Assembly (NCBI RefSeq): GCF_009741265.1
Contig: NZ_WOWL01000001.1
Span: 2,666,001 to 2,730,000, forward strand
Direction: 5' to 3'
From: Pseudarthrobacter sp. GA104
Lineage (GTDB): Bacteria; Actinomycetota; Actinomycetes; Actinomycetales; Micrococcaceae
DNA length: 64,000 bases
In this document: one piece after another, positions 24,570-34,397 of the stretch
How positions within the stretch are numbered: position 1 is the stretch's first letter
Layout: every line of letters starts with the position of its first letter
The notes under the pieces: model-generated
Told to the model about the DNA's origin: nothing
The model's database searches: none
Seen by the model: the letters and a program-made list of their open reading frames with translations, nothing else
Translations under genes and position numbers: made by a program

Positions 24570-25781
24570 TTATTCAACGTGGATGTTGTATTTGTCCGCG
24601 AGCAGCCCTGTGACATAGGACCGGACGGAGTTGCTGACGGAGTAGGCGTCCCGGACGCGGTCTGCCACGCCGGTGTCCGCGACGAGGGGGTAGCCGCCGA
24701 GGACTTTGGCGGCCTTTTCCTGGAAGCCTTTGTCGGTCCCGAGCTTTTCGCTGGAACTGCGGAGCAGCTCATAGGCTTTTTCGGGTGTCTCCTGCGGAAC
24801 CCACAGTCCTTTTTGGTAGGTGTAGGTCAGTCCCAGCAGGGTCTTGTACGCTTCGAACTTCTCGCCCGCGGGTTTCTCTCCGTGGAGCGTTTCGTAGGCC
24901 TCGGCGACTGTGGGTACATCAGGGAAATTGGGGTCCCGGACAACGTTGCCTGCTCCGTCCAGCTGGCCAAAGGACATGAGCACAACGGCTTTGCCCTCCT
25001 TGGCGATGCCGGCAACGGCTGAGCCGTAGGCCGAGGTGGTCTGGTAGTCCAGGTCGATTTCCCCGCGCTGGAGCGCCAGGTTGACCGGTCCCCGGCCTTC
25101 AAAGCCGAAGGTGCTTGTCACGTCCGCTTCGAGCAGGTCGAAGGCAACAAGCGTGGTGATGTCCAGGCCCGTGGCGCTGATGCCGCCGAATTCCAGGGGC
25201 GTATCCCGGTTTATCAGGTCCTGAAGACCGGACACCCCGGCCTCGGCGCGGGCATAGATGACCCCGCCGGTGCCGTTGACGACGACGGGCTTGAGGTCTT
25301 CGAAGGAATACTTCACGGCCGAGCGGCCCAGGACCCAGGGGACAACGGTCGATGCCGTGCCCACCAGGATTTCCGTGCCGTCTGTCTTTGCCGAGCGGGC
25401 AAACCTGTTGGTGCCCAGGATGCCTTCGCCGCCGGCCTCGTTCACGGGCGCAAAACCGGGGCGGCCCGCAACATAGTTGGTTAGTTCGGTGCCGATGAAA
25501 CGTGCCCAGGTATCGGTTCCGCCGCCTGACGCGAGGGGGATCAGGAACTCCAGGGTTTCGCCGCTGAAGTCCCCGTCCTCGGTGCTGGAGGGCGGGTTCA
25601 GCAGGCTTCCGCCGAGGACCGTGGTGGCGGTGCCCAGCAACGCGAAGGCGCCGACGGCTGAAAGGATGGTCCGCCGGGAATGCTTGGGCGGCTCTGGCAG
25701 GTCCGCTTCTTCGTACTGCCCGGCAAGTGCCTCTTGCGGAGCGGTTCCGGGTGGTTCCAAGGATGACTTGTTGCTCGTCAT
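24570..25781 (-). CDS. TctC-type TTT substrate-binding protein with Tat-like signal
   Basis: A 403-residue extracytoplasmic binding protein. An unusually long 33-residue hydrophilic leader precedes SRRTILSAVGAFALLG (twin Arg 36-37), which resembles a Tat signal or an N-terminal anchor and not the lipobox signals of the other two TctC proteins here. The mature part has the TctC fold (LEFLIPLASGGGTDTWARF, NEAGGEGILG, KGLWVPQETPEKAYELL). It captures a carboxylate for the adjacent TctAB, 8 nt downstream. The ribosome-binding site AAGGA is 9 nt before ATG 25781. Confidence 0.85.
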   Translation of the reverse strand: MTSNKSSLEPPGTAPQEALAGQYEEADLPEPPKHSRRTILSAVGAFALLGTATTVLGGSLLNPPSSTEDGDFSGETLEFLIPLASGGGTDTWARFIGTELTNYVAGRPGFAPVNEAGGEGILGTNRFARSAKTDGTEILVGTASTVVPWVLGRSAVKYSFEDLKPVVVNGTGGVIYARAEAGVSGLQDLINRDTPLEFGGISATGLDITTLVAFDLLEADVTSTFGFEGRGPVNLALQRGEIDLDYQTTSAYGSAVAGIAKEGKAVVLMSFGQLDGAGNVVRDPNFPDVPTVAEAYETLHGEKPAGEKFEAYKTLLGLTYTYQKGLWVPQETPEKAYELLRSSSEKLGTDKGFQEKAAKVLGGYPLVADTGVADRVRDAYSVSNSVRSYVTGLLADKYNIHVE

Positions 25782-25865
25782 TGAGATGATCCTTTTGATC
25801 GGGTGCCTATCTCGGCGCAGCGCCTTCCAGGAGCGCGCGAGGGGCAGATTGTTGTGGTTGCGCGC

Positions 25866-26945
25866 TTACCAGGTCTCTGGCAGCAACAGTTCTGCATCGG
25901 CCAAGCGGCGGGCACTTCGGAGGGTGCCCACAACCGGGACACCGTCGCGGGTCTCGGCCCAGGTTTGGACGAGGCCCGCAGGAGTCCGCATGGCGAGCCC
26001 GGAAGAAGCGTCGGTGGAGATCAGGTCCCGCACCACGGTGCCTTCATGCTGTGCAGCCATAGTCAGGGCGACGCTTCCGGTGATCGCCAGCGCCGGGTGG
26101 AGCTTGCCCATTGACAGCATCCGGACCACCAGGTCGGCTCCCTCATCCGAGGACGGCCGGGCCACCAGCGCGAGCTTCGGAATCGCACGCTCGGCTTCGG
26201 CCCTCGTGGCGGCCAGGCCCATTCGAACCGCTGCGTCCCGCCGCACGTCGTCCAGGTGCACGAGGAGTTCAGCCTGGCCATCGATCTCCCCGGCTGTCTC
26301 ATTCCCGGTGAGTCCCACGGAAGCAGCCTCCAGGATGATCAGCGGCGCACCGGCATCAATCAGGGTGGCAGGGATTTCCCGCCCGTCGAACGTTACCTTC
26401 TCCACCGGCTCTCCGGTCGGGAAGAGCTTCCCGGTTGTCCGTCCTGCAGGATCGAAGAAACCCATGCCCACGGACAGCCCCGGGAACGGAACGCCCGGAA
26501 TCATGAGGGTACCGGTCTCCTGGAGCCTGCCGTCCGGGGTGGAAACCTTCTGCAGGATGAGCTGGTCGGTGTTCGTGTTCAGCGTCCGCACGGATGTCGT
26601 TTCCTGGCCGGCATCAACCCAGCCCCGATCGATTGCGTACGGTGCCACCACCGCTGAGCAGTTGCCGCAGTTGCTTCCCCAGTCAACCCTGTGCTCCTCG
26701 ACGGCCACCTGGGCGAAGGTGTAGTCAACGTCTGCCTCGGCGCTGGCTGAGCGGGAAAGGATCACAGCCTTGCTGGTCGTGGAGGTTCCCCCGCCCACGC
26801 CGTCAATCTGGCGGTTGTCCGGGCTGCCGAACAGCCGAAGGAGGACTTCGTCAACGCTCTTTCCGGGGACTTGGAGGTTGTCCCATTCGAACACCCAGCA
26901 CTTACTGGTTCCGCCCCGCATCCACGCTGCTGGGATTCTAAACAT
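25866..26945 (-). CDS. PrpF-family isomerase (methylaconitate / oxalomesaconate type)
   Basis: A 359-residue member of the PrpF (DUF453, diaminopimelate-epimerase-fold) family. It starts FRIPAAWMRGGTSKCWVF, the family's catalytic-Lys opening, with WGSNCGNCSAVVAPYAI (Cys near residue 96) and VPFPGLSVGMGF. Family members move a double bond in 2-methylaconitate or 4-oxalomesaconate. The adjacent tricarboxylate carrier suggests an imported unsaturated tricarboxylate as substrate. ATG 26945 is used; an in-frame GTG at 26957 is close to AGGAAGG and is also possible. It is the first gene of a four-gene operon. Confidence 0.85.
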   Translation of the reverse strand: MFRIPAAWMRGGTSKCWVFEWDNLQVPGKSVDEVLLRLFGSPDNRQIDGVGGGTSTTSKAVILSRSASAEADVDYTFAQVAVEEHRVDWGSNCGNCSAVVAPYAIDRGWVDAGQETTSVRTLNTNTDQLILQKVSTPDGRLQETGTLMIPGVPFPGLSVGMGFFDPAGRTTGKLFPTGEPVEKVTFDGREIPATLIDAGAPLIILEAASVGLTGNETAGEIDGQAELLVHLDDVRRDAAVRMGLAATRAEAERAIPKLALVARPSSDEGADLVVRMLSMGKLHPALAITGSVALTMAAQHEGTVVRDLISTDASSGLAMRTPAGLVQTWAETRDGVPVVGTLRSARRLADAELLLPETW

Positions 26946-27223
26946 GATTGCTTTCACACCTTCCTGGGCCCTGCTGTGGGCCGTTCCGCCTTTCGGCTAG
27001 GACCTAGTGTGATCCGCCCCATCATTGAATTACAAACGCTATTTTTTGCAGGGTCTTGCACTTTTACTTCAATCAAATGGCGGCTGGACGGGCATTTCGA
27101 AGGTCATGGCAGCCCTTTCCTTGACTCCGACGGCGTGCGGCCCGTCCCCGTTCGGCTGTGGATGAAGGTGCAGGCTAAAATCCTTAAGGGGATGTAAGCA
27201 ACACTTCAAAGGAGTCCGTGCCG

Positions 27224-28138
27224 ATGCTCAATGTTCGAAGGCTGGAACTGCTGCTGGACGTGGTGGAGCTCGGATCCATCACGGCAGCGGCCGAGAAGCA
27301 CGTGTACTCGCCGTCAGGCGTGTCCCAGCAGCTGCGGCGACTGGAATCGGAGATCGGCCAGCCGCTTCTTCAGCGACAGACCCGCGGAATGGTACCGACG
27401 GATGCCGGCCACGTCCTGGCGGCGCACACGCGCCGCATCCTCAGGCAGATGGCGGCTGCCGAAGCGGACCTCGCCGAAATCGCCGGGCTGAACAGGGGCA
27501 GCCTCACCATGGGAACCTTCCCCACGCTGGGAGGTTCGTTTCTTCCCTTGGTCATCAGCAAGTTCAAACGCCAGTACCCTGCCATTGAGCTGCATGTGCG
27601 CAGCAGCCGCTTTGAGGACTTGGTCGAGATGCTGGAGAACGGGCAGGTGGGCATGTCCCTCCTCTGGGACTACGAATGGAGCAGGATCAACGCCGAGGAC
27701 TTTGCCCTCACCACGGTTTTCGAGGACGCAACCGCCCTCGTTGTGGGAAAGGACCACCGGCTGGCCCGGCGCAAGCAGGTTGACATGGCGGACCTTGCCG
27801 ATGAGGAGTGGATTGTCCGCGAGGAAGCGCACCCGGTGGTGGAGGTGCTCCAACGAAGCGCCCGTGCCGCGGGTTTCACCCCCCGGATCGCCTTCCACGC
27901 CAATGACTACCAGGAAGCCCAGGCGATGGTCAGCGTGGGGCTCGGCATCGCCTTGGCGCCTCGAACCGCCGTCGTCAACAAACACCCGGGGGTCAGCATC
28001 GTCTCCCTGGGCACTACCGCACCCTCAAGGCGGGTCCTGCTCGCGCACCGTCACGACAGGGTGCGGGCCGCAGCCGAGATTGCCTTCCAAACCACGCTCC
28101 TGGAAGTGGCGAAGGAATCAACGGCCGACTTCCGGTGA
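27224..28138 (+). CDS. LysR-family transcriptional regulator
   Basis: A 304-residue LTTR. The N-terminal winged helix is RRLELLLDVVELGSITAAAE with SGVSQQLRRLE as recognition helix. The C-terminal periplasmic-binding-like domain (MGTFPTLGGSFLPLVISKF onward) senses a small effector. It is divergent from the PrpF-TctC-TctAB-Usp operon across about 280 bp and is the obvious activator candidate, with the transported carboxylate as co-inducer by family precedent. AAAGGAG spaces better to ATG 27224 than to GTG 27218. Confidence 0.92.
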   Translation: MLNVRRLELLLDVVELGSITAAAEKHVYSPSGVSQQLRRLESEIGQPLLQRQTRGMVPTDAGHVLAAHTRRILRQMAAAEADLAEIAGLNRGSLTMGTFPTLGGSFLPLVISKFKRQYPAIELHVRSSRFEDLVEMLENGQVGMSLLWDYEWSRINAEDFALTTVFEDATALVVGKDHRLARRKQVDMADLADEEWIVREEAHPVVEVLQRSARAAGFTPRIAFHANDYQEAQAMVSVGLGIALAPRTAVVNKHPGVSIVSLGTTAPSRRVLLAHRHDRVRAAAEIAFQTTLLEVAKESTADFR

Positions 28139-28144
28139 CGGCCC

Positions 28145-28831
28145 TTAGTGCCCCGCCTGCCGGCGCACCATTTCGTTGATCCACGCGGGGGCGAACGGTG
28201 AGGTGCAGCCCGGGGGAGTGGGGTAGTCCTTGAGCACCTCCAGGCGCTCGCCGATCTCCAGCGCGCGGGCCCTGAGCCCGGGGTGCCCAATGCCGATCTG
28301 GGCCAGGCAGGTGTTCATGGCCCACTGCAGCCGGTCCGGGGAGTCCTTCATCTCCGCCTCGATGACGTCCAGCAGCCCCTCAAGGTCCAGGCCGTCAGGC
28401 GCCTTCACCACGCGCTCGCTTGTCAACGCCCAGCCGGCACTTGCTACTACCGGATCAGGATCGGACAGCCAGGCCACCCGCAGCTCCTCGGCGTGCGGGT
28501 TCTTCTTCACCACGTAGTTCACCAGCCAGTCCTGCACCTTGGGCGCCCGCGCCTCCCGCAGCATCGCATCCAGTTCGCCACGCCCGAACGCCTTCGGCCG
28601 GCAAACCAGGAGCGCCAGCAGCCGCGCCGCGGTATCGCCCGTGGCCCAGAGGTCACGGGCAAGTTCCTGTTGGGTTTTGAGCCGCTTGGCGATGGCACGC
28701 AGTTTGCTGAGGTTCACGCCGTGGTCATCCCCGTGCCTCTCGTTCACCTCGCGCGCCCTCGGGTCCTCGAGCCCGGCCAGTTCGGCCATCAGCTCCGCCA
28801 CGCCCGCCTTGGCTAACGTCGTCTCAGCCAC
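28145..28831 (-). CDS. DNA alkylation repair (AlkD-like HEAT-repeat) family protein
   Basis: A 228-residue all-helical protein resembling the AlkC/AlkD HEAT-like DNA glycosylase family: LRAIAKRLKTQQELARDLW, GDTAARLLALLVCRP and NYVVKKNPHAEELRVAW are its repeat helices. Family members excise 3-methyladenine or 7-methylguanine; catalytic residues were not confirmed, and some actinobacterial relatives have unknown activity. GTG 28831 with AGGAGG 5 nt upstream is a clear start. It is divergent from narG; a link to nitrate respiration is not implied. Confidence 0.65.
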   Translation of the reverse strand: MAETTLAKAGVAELMAELAGLEDPRAREVNERHGDDHGVNLSKLRAIAKRLKTQQELARDLWATGDTAARLLALLVCRPKAFGRGELDAMLREARAPKVQDWLVNYVVKKNPHAEELRVAWLSDPDPVVASAGWALTSERVVKAPDGLDLEGLLDVIEAEMKDSPDRLQWAMNTCLAQIGIGHPGLRARALEIGERLEVLKDYPTPPGCTSPFAPAWINEMVRRQAGH

Positions 28832-28989
28832 CGCAGCCTCCTGTCCAGTGTGTCCGAAGTCCAGCCTAGGGCGGGAAGCGCTCCGGCGCAGGCGCCCGGC
28901 AGGCGACCAGAGCCTAGTCCTGCCACCAAGCAGCTGCAACCAGTCGAAAGACCCTACTGGACCAGCCGCGCCGCACCTACGGTGGCAGC

Positions 28990-31900
28990 ATGGCTGAGGA
29001 GCGTTTTGTCGCGGGGGTGGACGGGCCGGCATCGGATGCAATGCTGAAGCTGGGCAGGTTCTTTACGAAGTGGGACCAGACCGACGACGGCAGGGCAGTT
29101 TTCCGGGAGGGTGGCCGCAAGGGGGATATCTTCTACCGCGACCGGTGGAGCCACGACAAGGTGGTCCGCTCCACCCACGGGGTGAACTGCACCGGCTCCT
29201 GCTCCTGGAAGGTGTACGTCAAGGACGGCATCATCACCTGGGAATCGCAGCAGACCGACTACCCTTCCGTGGGCCCCGACAGTCCCGAATATGAACCGCG
29301 GGGCTGCCCCCGCGGGGCTGCCTTTTCCTGGTACACGTACTCGCCCACCCGGGTCCGTTTCCCCTACGCCCGCGGCGTGCTGGTGGAGATGTACCGCGAG
29401 GCCAAGGCCCGGCTGGGAGACCCCGTGCTGGCGTTCGCCGAGATCGCCGCCGACCCGGAGAAGCGCCGCCGCTACCAGCAGGCCCGGGGCAAGGGCGGGC
29501 TGGTCCGGGTGTCCTGGCAGGAAGCCATCGAAATCGCGGCCGCGGCGCACGTGAACACCATCAAGACCTACGGCCCGGACCGCTGCGCCGGCTTCTCGCC
29601 CATCCCCGCGATGTCCATGGTCTCGCACGCGGTGGGAACCCGCTTCATCCAGCTCATCGGCGGGGTGATGACCTCCTTCTACGACTGGTACGCGGACCTT
29701 CCCGTGGCCAGCCCGCAGGTGTTCGGAGACCAGACCGACGTCCCCGAATCCGGCGACTGGTGGGACGCCCGCTACCTCATGATGTGGGGCTCCAACGTTC
29801 CGGTCACCCGCACCCCGGACGCGCACTGGATGGCCGAGGTGCGGTACCGCGGCACCAAGGTGGTCACCGTCAGCCCGGACTACGCGGACAACACCAAGTT
29901 CGCGGACGAGTGGCTCCCCGCCCAGGCTGGAACCGACGCCGCGCTGGCCATGGCCATGGGGCACGTGATGCTCAAGGAATTCTTCGTGGACCGGCAGGTT
30001 CCCTTCTTCACGGACTACGTCAAGCAGTACACGGACCTGCCGTTCCTGGTCAGGCTGGAAAAGCGCGACGACGGCGCGTTGACGCCGTCGAAATTCCTCA
30101 CCGCGCGTGACATCCCGGCGGAGTCCGGGGCTGAGGACGCGGCGTTCCGCACCGTCCTGTTCGACAAGAAGGCCGGCCGTCCGGCCGTCCCCAACGGCTC
30201 CATGGGATTCCGCTACTCCGGCAGCGGAGAGGGCAGATGGAACCTGGACCTTGAAGGGATGGACCCCGCACTGTCCCTGCAGGAGGTCTCGGGTGAAAGC
30301 GCCGAGATCCTGCTGCCGTGCTTCGAGCAGGCGGACGGCACCGGCAGCGTGCTCCGGCGCGGGGTGCCCGTGATCGAGGTGGAGGGCCAGCTGGCCACCA
30401 CGGTGTTCGACCTGATGCTCGCCCAGTACGGCGTGGGCCGCGAAGGGCTGCCCGGAGAGTGGGCCGCGGGGTATGACGACGCCGCCACCCCGTACACCCC
30501 GGCCTGGCAGGAGGAGATCACGTCCGTCCCCGCGCAGGCCTGCATCCGGGTGGCCCGCGAGTTCGCCCGGAACGCCGAGCAGTCCAGGGGCCGGTCCATG
30601 ATCATCATGGGCGCCGGGATCTGCCAGTGGTTCCACGGCGACACCACCTACCGGGCGGTGCTGGCCCTCGTGATGCTGACCGGCTGCATGGGCCGGAACG
30701 GGGGCGGCTGGGCGCACTACGTGGGGCAGGAAAAGACCCGCCCCATCACCGGCTGGGTGTCGCTGGCCAACGCCCTGGACTGGTCCCGGCCGCCGCGCAC
30801 CATGATCGGCACCGGGTACTGGTACATGCACACGGACCAGTGGCGCCAGGACGGCTACTCCGCGGACGCGCTGAAGTCCCCGCTGTCCACCGGCGCCCTG
30901 GACGGCCTGCACACCGCGGACGCCATAGCCCAGTCCGCAAGGCTTGGCTGGATGCCGTTCTACCCGCAGTTCGACCGCAATCCCCTGGACCTCGCCGACG
31001 AGGCGGAGGCCGCCGTCGCTGCCGGAACCGCCAAGGACACCCCCGGCTACATCGCGGACGCACTGAAGAACCGGACCCTGAACCCGGCCATCGAGGACGT
31101 GGATGCCCCGGAGAACTGGCCGCGCACCCTGGTCCTCTGGCGCTCCAACCTCTTCGGGTCCTCGGCGAAGGGCAACGAGTACTTCCTCCGGAACCTGCTG
31201 GGCACCCACAACAACGTCCTGGGCGAGGACCACGCGGAGGGGCTGAAACCCACGCACGTGAAATGGCACGAGAAGGCGCCCGAAGGGAAGCTGGACCTGC
31301 TGGTCTCCGCCGACTTCCGGATGACCTCCACCACGCTGCTGTCCGACGTCGTGTTTCCCGCCGCCACCTGGTACGAAAAGCACGACCTCTCCTCCACGGA
31401 CATGCACCCGTTCGTCCACGCGTTCACCCCGGCGATCGACCCGCCCTGGGAAACCAAGACCGACTTTGACACCTTCCACCTGCTGGCCCGCGAGTTCTCC
31501 CGGCTGGCCAGGACCCATCTGGGCGTCCGGCGCGACCTGGTGAGCGTGCCGCTGCAGCACGATACCCCTGGCCAGCTGGCCCAGCCCGGCGGGACGGTCC
31601 GCGACTGGCGGAAGCCGGACATCCCCGCCGTCCCCGGGCAGAACATGCCCGTCTTTTCCGTGGTGGAGCGGGACTATACGGCCATCGCGGACAAGCTCGC
31701 CGCCGTCGGGCCCCTGGCGGACAAGCTGGGCTTCACCGTCAAGAACGTCACCTACAAACTGGACGGCCCGCTGAACCGGCTCAGCCACTCCAACGGCGTG
31801 ATGCTCGGCGGCGCCGCGGACGGCCGGCCGGCCCTGGACACAGATGCCAAAATGGCGGAGGCCATCCTGGCGTTCTCCGGCACCACCAACGGCATGCTTT

Positions 31901-32703
31901 CCGTGCAGGGCTTCAAGGACCTGGAAGTCCGGACCGGAAGGAAGCTGGCGGACCTCGCCGAGGGCTCGGAGGAAAAGTTCATCACCTTCGCCCAGACCCA
32001 GGCCGCCCCGGTGCCGGTGATCACCTCGCCGGAATGGTCCGGCTCGGAAACCGGCGGACGCCGCTACGCCCCGTTCACCATCAACATCGAACGGCTCAAG
32101 CCCTTCCACACCCTCACCGGCCGGATGCACTTCTTCCTGGACCACGACTGGCTCACGGACATCGGCGAAGCCCTTCCCATCTACCGGCCGCCGCTGGACA
32201 TGCACCGGCTCTTCGGCGAACCCAAACTCGGCCGGAACGGGCAGCTGGAGGTGGTGGTCCGGTACCTGACGCCGCACTCCAAGTGGTCCATCCACTCCGA
32301 ATACCAGGACAACCTGCTGATGCTCTCGCTGTCCCGCGGCGGGCCCACGGTGTGGATGAGCCCGGCGGACGCCGATTCCATCCAGATCAGGGACAACGAC
32401 TGGGTGGAATGCCTGAACATCAACGGAGTCCTGGTGGCCCGGGCGATCGTCAGCCACCGGATGCCCGCCGGTGTGGTGTACGTGCACCATGCCCAGGAGC
32501 GCACCATCGACGTGCCGAAGTCGGAGGCCACCGGGCGGCGCGGCGGCATCCACAATTCGGTCACCCGGCTGCTGGTGAAACCTTCGCACCTGATCGGGGG
32601 CTACGCGCAACTGGCGTACGCGTTCAACTACCTCGGCCCCACCGGAAACCAGCGCGACATGGTGGCCACGGTCCGCCGCCGCTCACAGGAGGTGCAGTAC
32701 TGA
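28990..32703 (+). CDS. narG: Respiratory nitrate reductase alpha subunit
   Basis: A 1237-residue membrane-associated molybdenum enzyme that reduces nitrate to nitrite on the cytoplasmic face. The FS0 [4Fe-4S] ligands are in VVRSTHGVNCTGSCSW plus Cys in EPRGCPRGAAFSWY (His-first ligand set typical of NarG). Molybdopterin-guanine-dinucleotide domains follow (FSPIPAMSMVSHAVGTRF, MMWGSNVPVTRTPDAH), and the length is typical. The stop overlaps the narH ATG. No ribosome-binding site precedes ATG 28990; TACGGT 6 nt upstream could be a -10 of a leaderless mRNA. Confidence 0.96.
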   Translation: MAEERFVAGVDGPASDAMLKLGRFFTKWDQTDDGRAVFREGGRKGDIFYRDRWSHDKVVRSTHGVNCTGSCSWKVYVKDGIITWESQQTDYPSVGPDSPEYEPRGCPRGAAFSWYTYSPTRVRFPYARGVLVEMYREAKARLGDPVLAFAEIAADPEKRRRYQQARGKGGLVRVSWQEAIEIAAAAHVNTIKTYGPDRCAGFSPIPAMSMVSHAVGTRFIQLIGGVMTSFYDWYADLPVASPQVFGDQTDVPESGDWWDARYLMMWGSNVPVTRTPDAHWMAEVRYRGTKVVTVSPDYADNTKFADEWLPAQAGTDAALAMAMGHVMLKEFFVDRQVPFFTDYVKQYTDLPFLVRLEKRDDGALTPSKFLTARDIPAESGAEDAAFRTVLFDKKAGRPAVPNGSMGFRYSGSGEGRWNLDLEGMDPALSLQEVSGESAEILLPCFEQADGTGSVLRRGVPVIEVEGQLATTVFDLMLAQYGVGREGLPGEWAAGYDDAATPYTPAWQEEITSVPAQACIRVAREFARNAEQSRGRSMIIMGAGICQWFHGDTTYRAVLALVMLTGCMGRNGGGWAHYVGQEKTRPITGWVSLANALDWSRPPRTMIGTGYWYMHTDQWRQDGYSADALKSPLSTGALDGLHTADAIAQSARLGWMPFYPQFDRNPLDLADEAEAAVAAGTAKDTPGYIADALKNRTLNPAIEDVDAPENWPRTLVLWRSNLFGSSAKGNEYFLRNLLGTHNNVLGEDHAEGLKPTHVKWHEKAPEGKLDLLVSADFRMTSTTLLSDVVFPAATWYEKHDLSSTDMHPFVHAFTPAIDPPWETKTDFDTFHLLAREFSRLARTHLGVRRDLVSVPLQHDTPGQLAQPGGTVRDWRKPDIPAVPGQNMPVFSVVERDYTAIADKLAAVGPLADKLGFTVKNVTYKLDGPLNRLSHSNGVMLGGAADGRPALDTDAKMAEAILAFSGTTNGMLSVQGFKDLEVRTGRKLADLAEGSEEKFITFAQTQAAPVPVITSPEWSGSETGGRRYAPFTINIERLKPFHTLTGRMHFFLDHDWLTDIGEALPIYRPPLDMHRLFGEPKLGRNGQLEVVVRYLTPHSKWSIHSEYQDNLLMLSLSRGGPTVWMSPADADSIQIRDNDWVECLNINGVLVARAIVSHRMPAGVVYVHHAQERTIDVPKSEATGRRGGIHNSVTRLLVKPSHLIGGYAQLAYAFNYLGPTGNQRDMVATVRRRSQEVQY

Positions 32704-34397
32704 TGCGGGTCATGGCTCAAATGGGCATGGTGATGAACCTGGACAAGTGCATCGGCTGCCACACGTGTTCGGTGACCTGCAAGCAGGCCTGGACCAACCG
32801 GGCAGGCACCGAGTACGTCTGGTTCAACAACGTGGAAACCCGCCCCGGGCAGGGGTATCCCCGAAGGTACGAGGACCAGGACAAGTGGCGCGGCGGCTGG
32901 GCGCTGAACAAGCGGGGCAGGCTGGTGCTCAAGGCCGGCGGCCGGGTGAAGAAAATGTTCGGCATCTTTGCCAGCCCGGTCCAGCCCGAGCTCAAGGACT
33001 ACTACGAGCCCTGGACCTACGACTATAAAACCCTGGTGGACGCGCCCCTGGGTGACGACTTTCCGGTGGCCCGGCCCAAATCCCTGATCACCGGGGAGGA
33101 CACCAAGGTCACCTGGTCCGCCAACTGGGACGACAACCTGGGCGGCTCCGCGGAGAACGGGCACCTGGACCCGCTGGTGGAGAAGGTCCGGCGGGAGTCC
33201 GAGGACAAGATCAAGTTCGCGTACGAGCAGACGTTCATGTTCTACCTGCCGCGGATCTGCGAGCACTGCCTGAACCCGTCCTGCATGGCCTCCTGCCCCT
33301 CCGGCGCCATCTACAAGCGGGTGGAGGACGGGATTGTGCTGGTGGACCAGGACAAGTGCCGCGGCTGGCGGCAGTGCGTCACCGGCTGCCCGTACAAGAA
33401 GATCTACTTCAACCACAAGACCGGCAAGGCCGAGAAGTGCACCTTCTGCTACCCCCGGGTGGAGGTGGGGATTCCCACGGTGTGCTCGGAGACCTGCGTG
33501 GGCCGGCTGCGGTACCTGGGGCTGTTTTTGTACGACGCCGATGCGGTCACCGCGGCGGCGTCCGTCACCGACCCGAAGGATCTCTACGACGCCCAGATGG
33601 ACGTCCTGCTGGACCCTAACGATCCCGCCGTCCAGGCCGAAGCCCGGGCGCAGGACATCCCGGAGGACTGGATCGACGCCGCCCGGCGCTCGCCGGTGTA
33701 CGCCCTCGCCAAGGTCTACAAGGTAGCGCTGCCGCTGCACCCGGAGTACCGGACCATGCCGATGGTCTGGTACGTGCCGCCGCTGTCCCCGGTGGTGGAC
33801 CTGCTGCGGGACCAGGGGCACGACGGCGAGGACCACGGCAACCTGTTCGGCGCCATAGATGCGCTGCGGATCCCGGTGGAGTACCTCGCCGAGCTCTTCA
33901 CCGCCGGGGACGCGGACCGGGTCACCGCGGTGCTGAAGAAGCTTGCGGCCATGCGTGCGTTCATGCGAGGCATCAGCCTGGGCAACGATCCGGACGAGTC
34001 CATCGCCGAGGCCGTGGGCATGGACGGGCAGGCCATGTACGAGATGTACCGGCTGATGGCCATCGCCAAGTACGACGAGCGGTACGTCATCCCCAAGGCG
34101 CACGTGGAGCAGGCGCACGACCTGGAGGAGATGGGCTGCTCGCTGGATTTCGACGGCGGCCCGGGCATGCAGGATTCCTCGCCGTTCGGTGAGGCGAGTG
34201 GCAGGCCGGTGCCGGTTGCGATGGACACGTTCAACGCCCTGCGCGACCGGCAGACCAGCGGTGAGGTATCAGCGGGAACCAGCCTGAAGGGCAGGGTGAA
34301 CCTGCTGAACTGGGACGGCCGGGGGGCACCGCCGGGCCTTTTCCCGGACAAGGGACCGGAGCCGGGCACGTTGGCCGCGGCGGAGGACCAGCCGTGA
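32703..34397 (+). CDS. narH: Respiratory nitrate reductase beta subunit
   Basis: A 564-residue electron-transfer subunit with four Fe-S clusters. The Cys groups are CIGCHTCSVTC (near residue 16), CEHCLNPSCMASCPSG, CRGWRQCVTGCPYKK (the Trp replaces a Cys, giving the usual [3Fe-4S] site) and CTFCYPRVEVG with a later Cys pair. It passes electrons from NarI haem to NarG. ATG 32703 overlaps the narG stop by 1 nt and AGGAGG lies about 12 nt upstream. The last 50 residues form a poorly conserved Pro/Gly-rich tail. Confidence 0.96.
   Translation: MRVMAQMGMVMNLDKCIGCHTCSVTCKQAWTNRAGTEYVWFNNVETRPGQGYPRRYEDQDKWRGGWALNKRGRLVLKAGGRVKKMFGIFASPVQPELKDYYEPWTYDYKTLVDAPLGDDFPVARPKSLITGEDTKVTWSANWDDNLGGSAENGHLDPLVEKVRRESEDKIKFAYEQTFMFYLPRICEHCLNPSCMASCPSGAIYKRVEDGIVLVDQDKCRGWRQCVTGCPYKKIYFNHKTGKAEKCTFCYPRVEVGIPTVCSETCVGRLRYLGLFLYDADAVTAAASVTDPKDLYDAQMDVLLDPNDPAVQAEARAQDIPEDWIDAARRSPVYALAKVYKVALPLHPEYRTMPMVWYVPPLSPVVDLLRDQGHDGEDHGNLFGAIDALRIPVEYLAELFTAGDADRVTAVLKKLAAMRAFMRGISLGNDPDESIAEAVGMDGQAMYEMYRLMAIAKYDERYVIPKAHVEQAHDLEEMGCSLDFDGGPGMQDSSPFGEASGRPVPVAMDTFNALRDRQTSGEVSAGTSLKGRVNLLNWDGRGAPPGLFPDKGPEPGTLAAAEDQP

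Noticed and set aside
28954..32610. Very long open frame (over 1,200 codons) on the minus strand opposite narG
   Set aside because: It mirrors narG codon bias, has no recognisable domain and is rich in Val/Gly/Arg/His as expected for an antisense shadow in GC-rich DNA.
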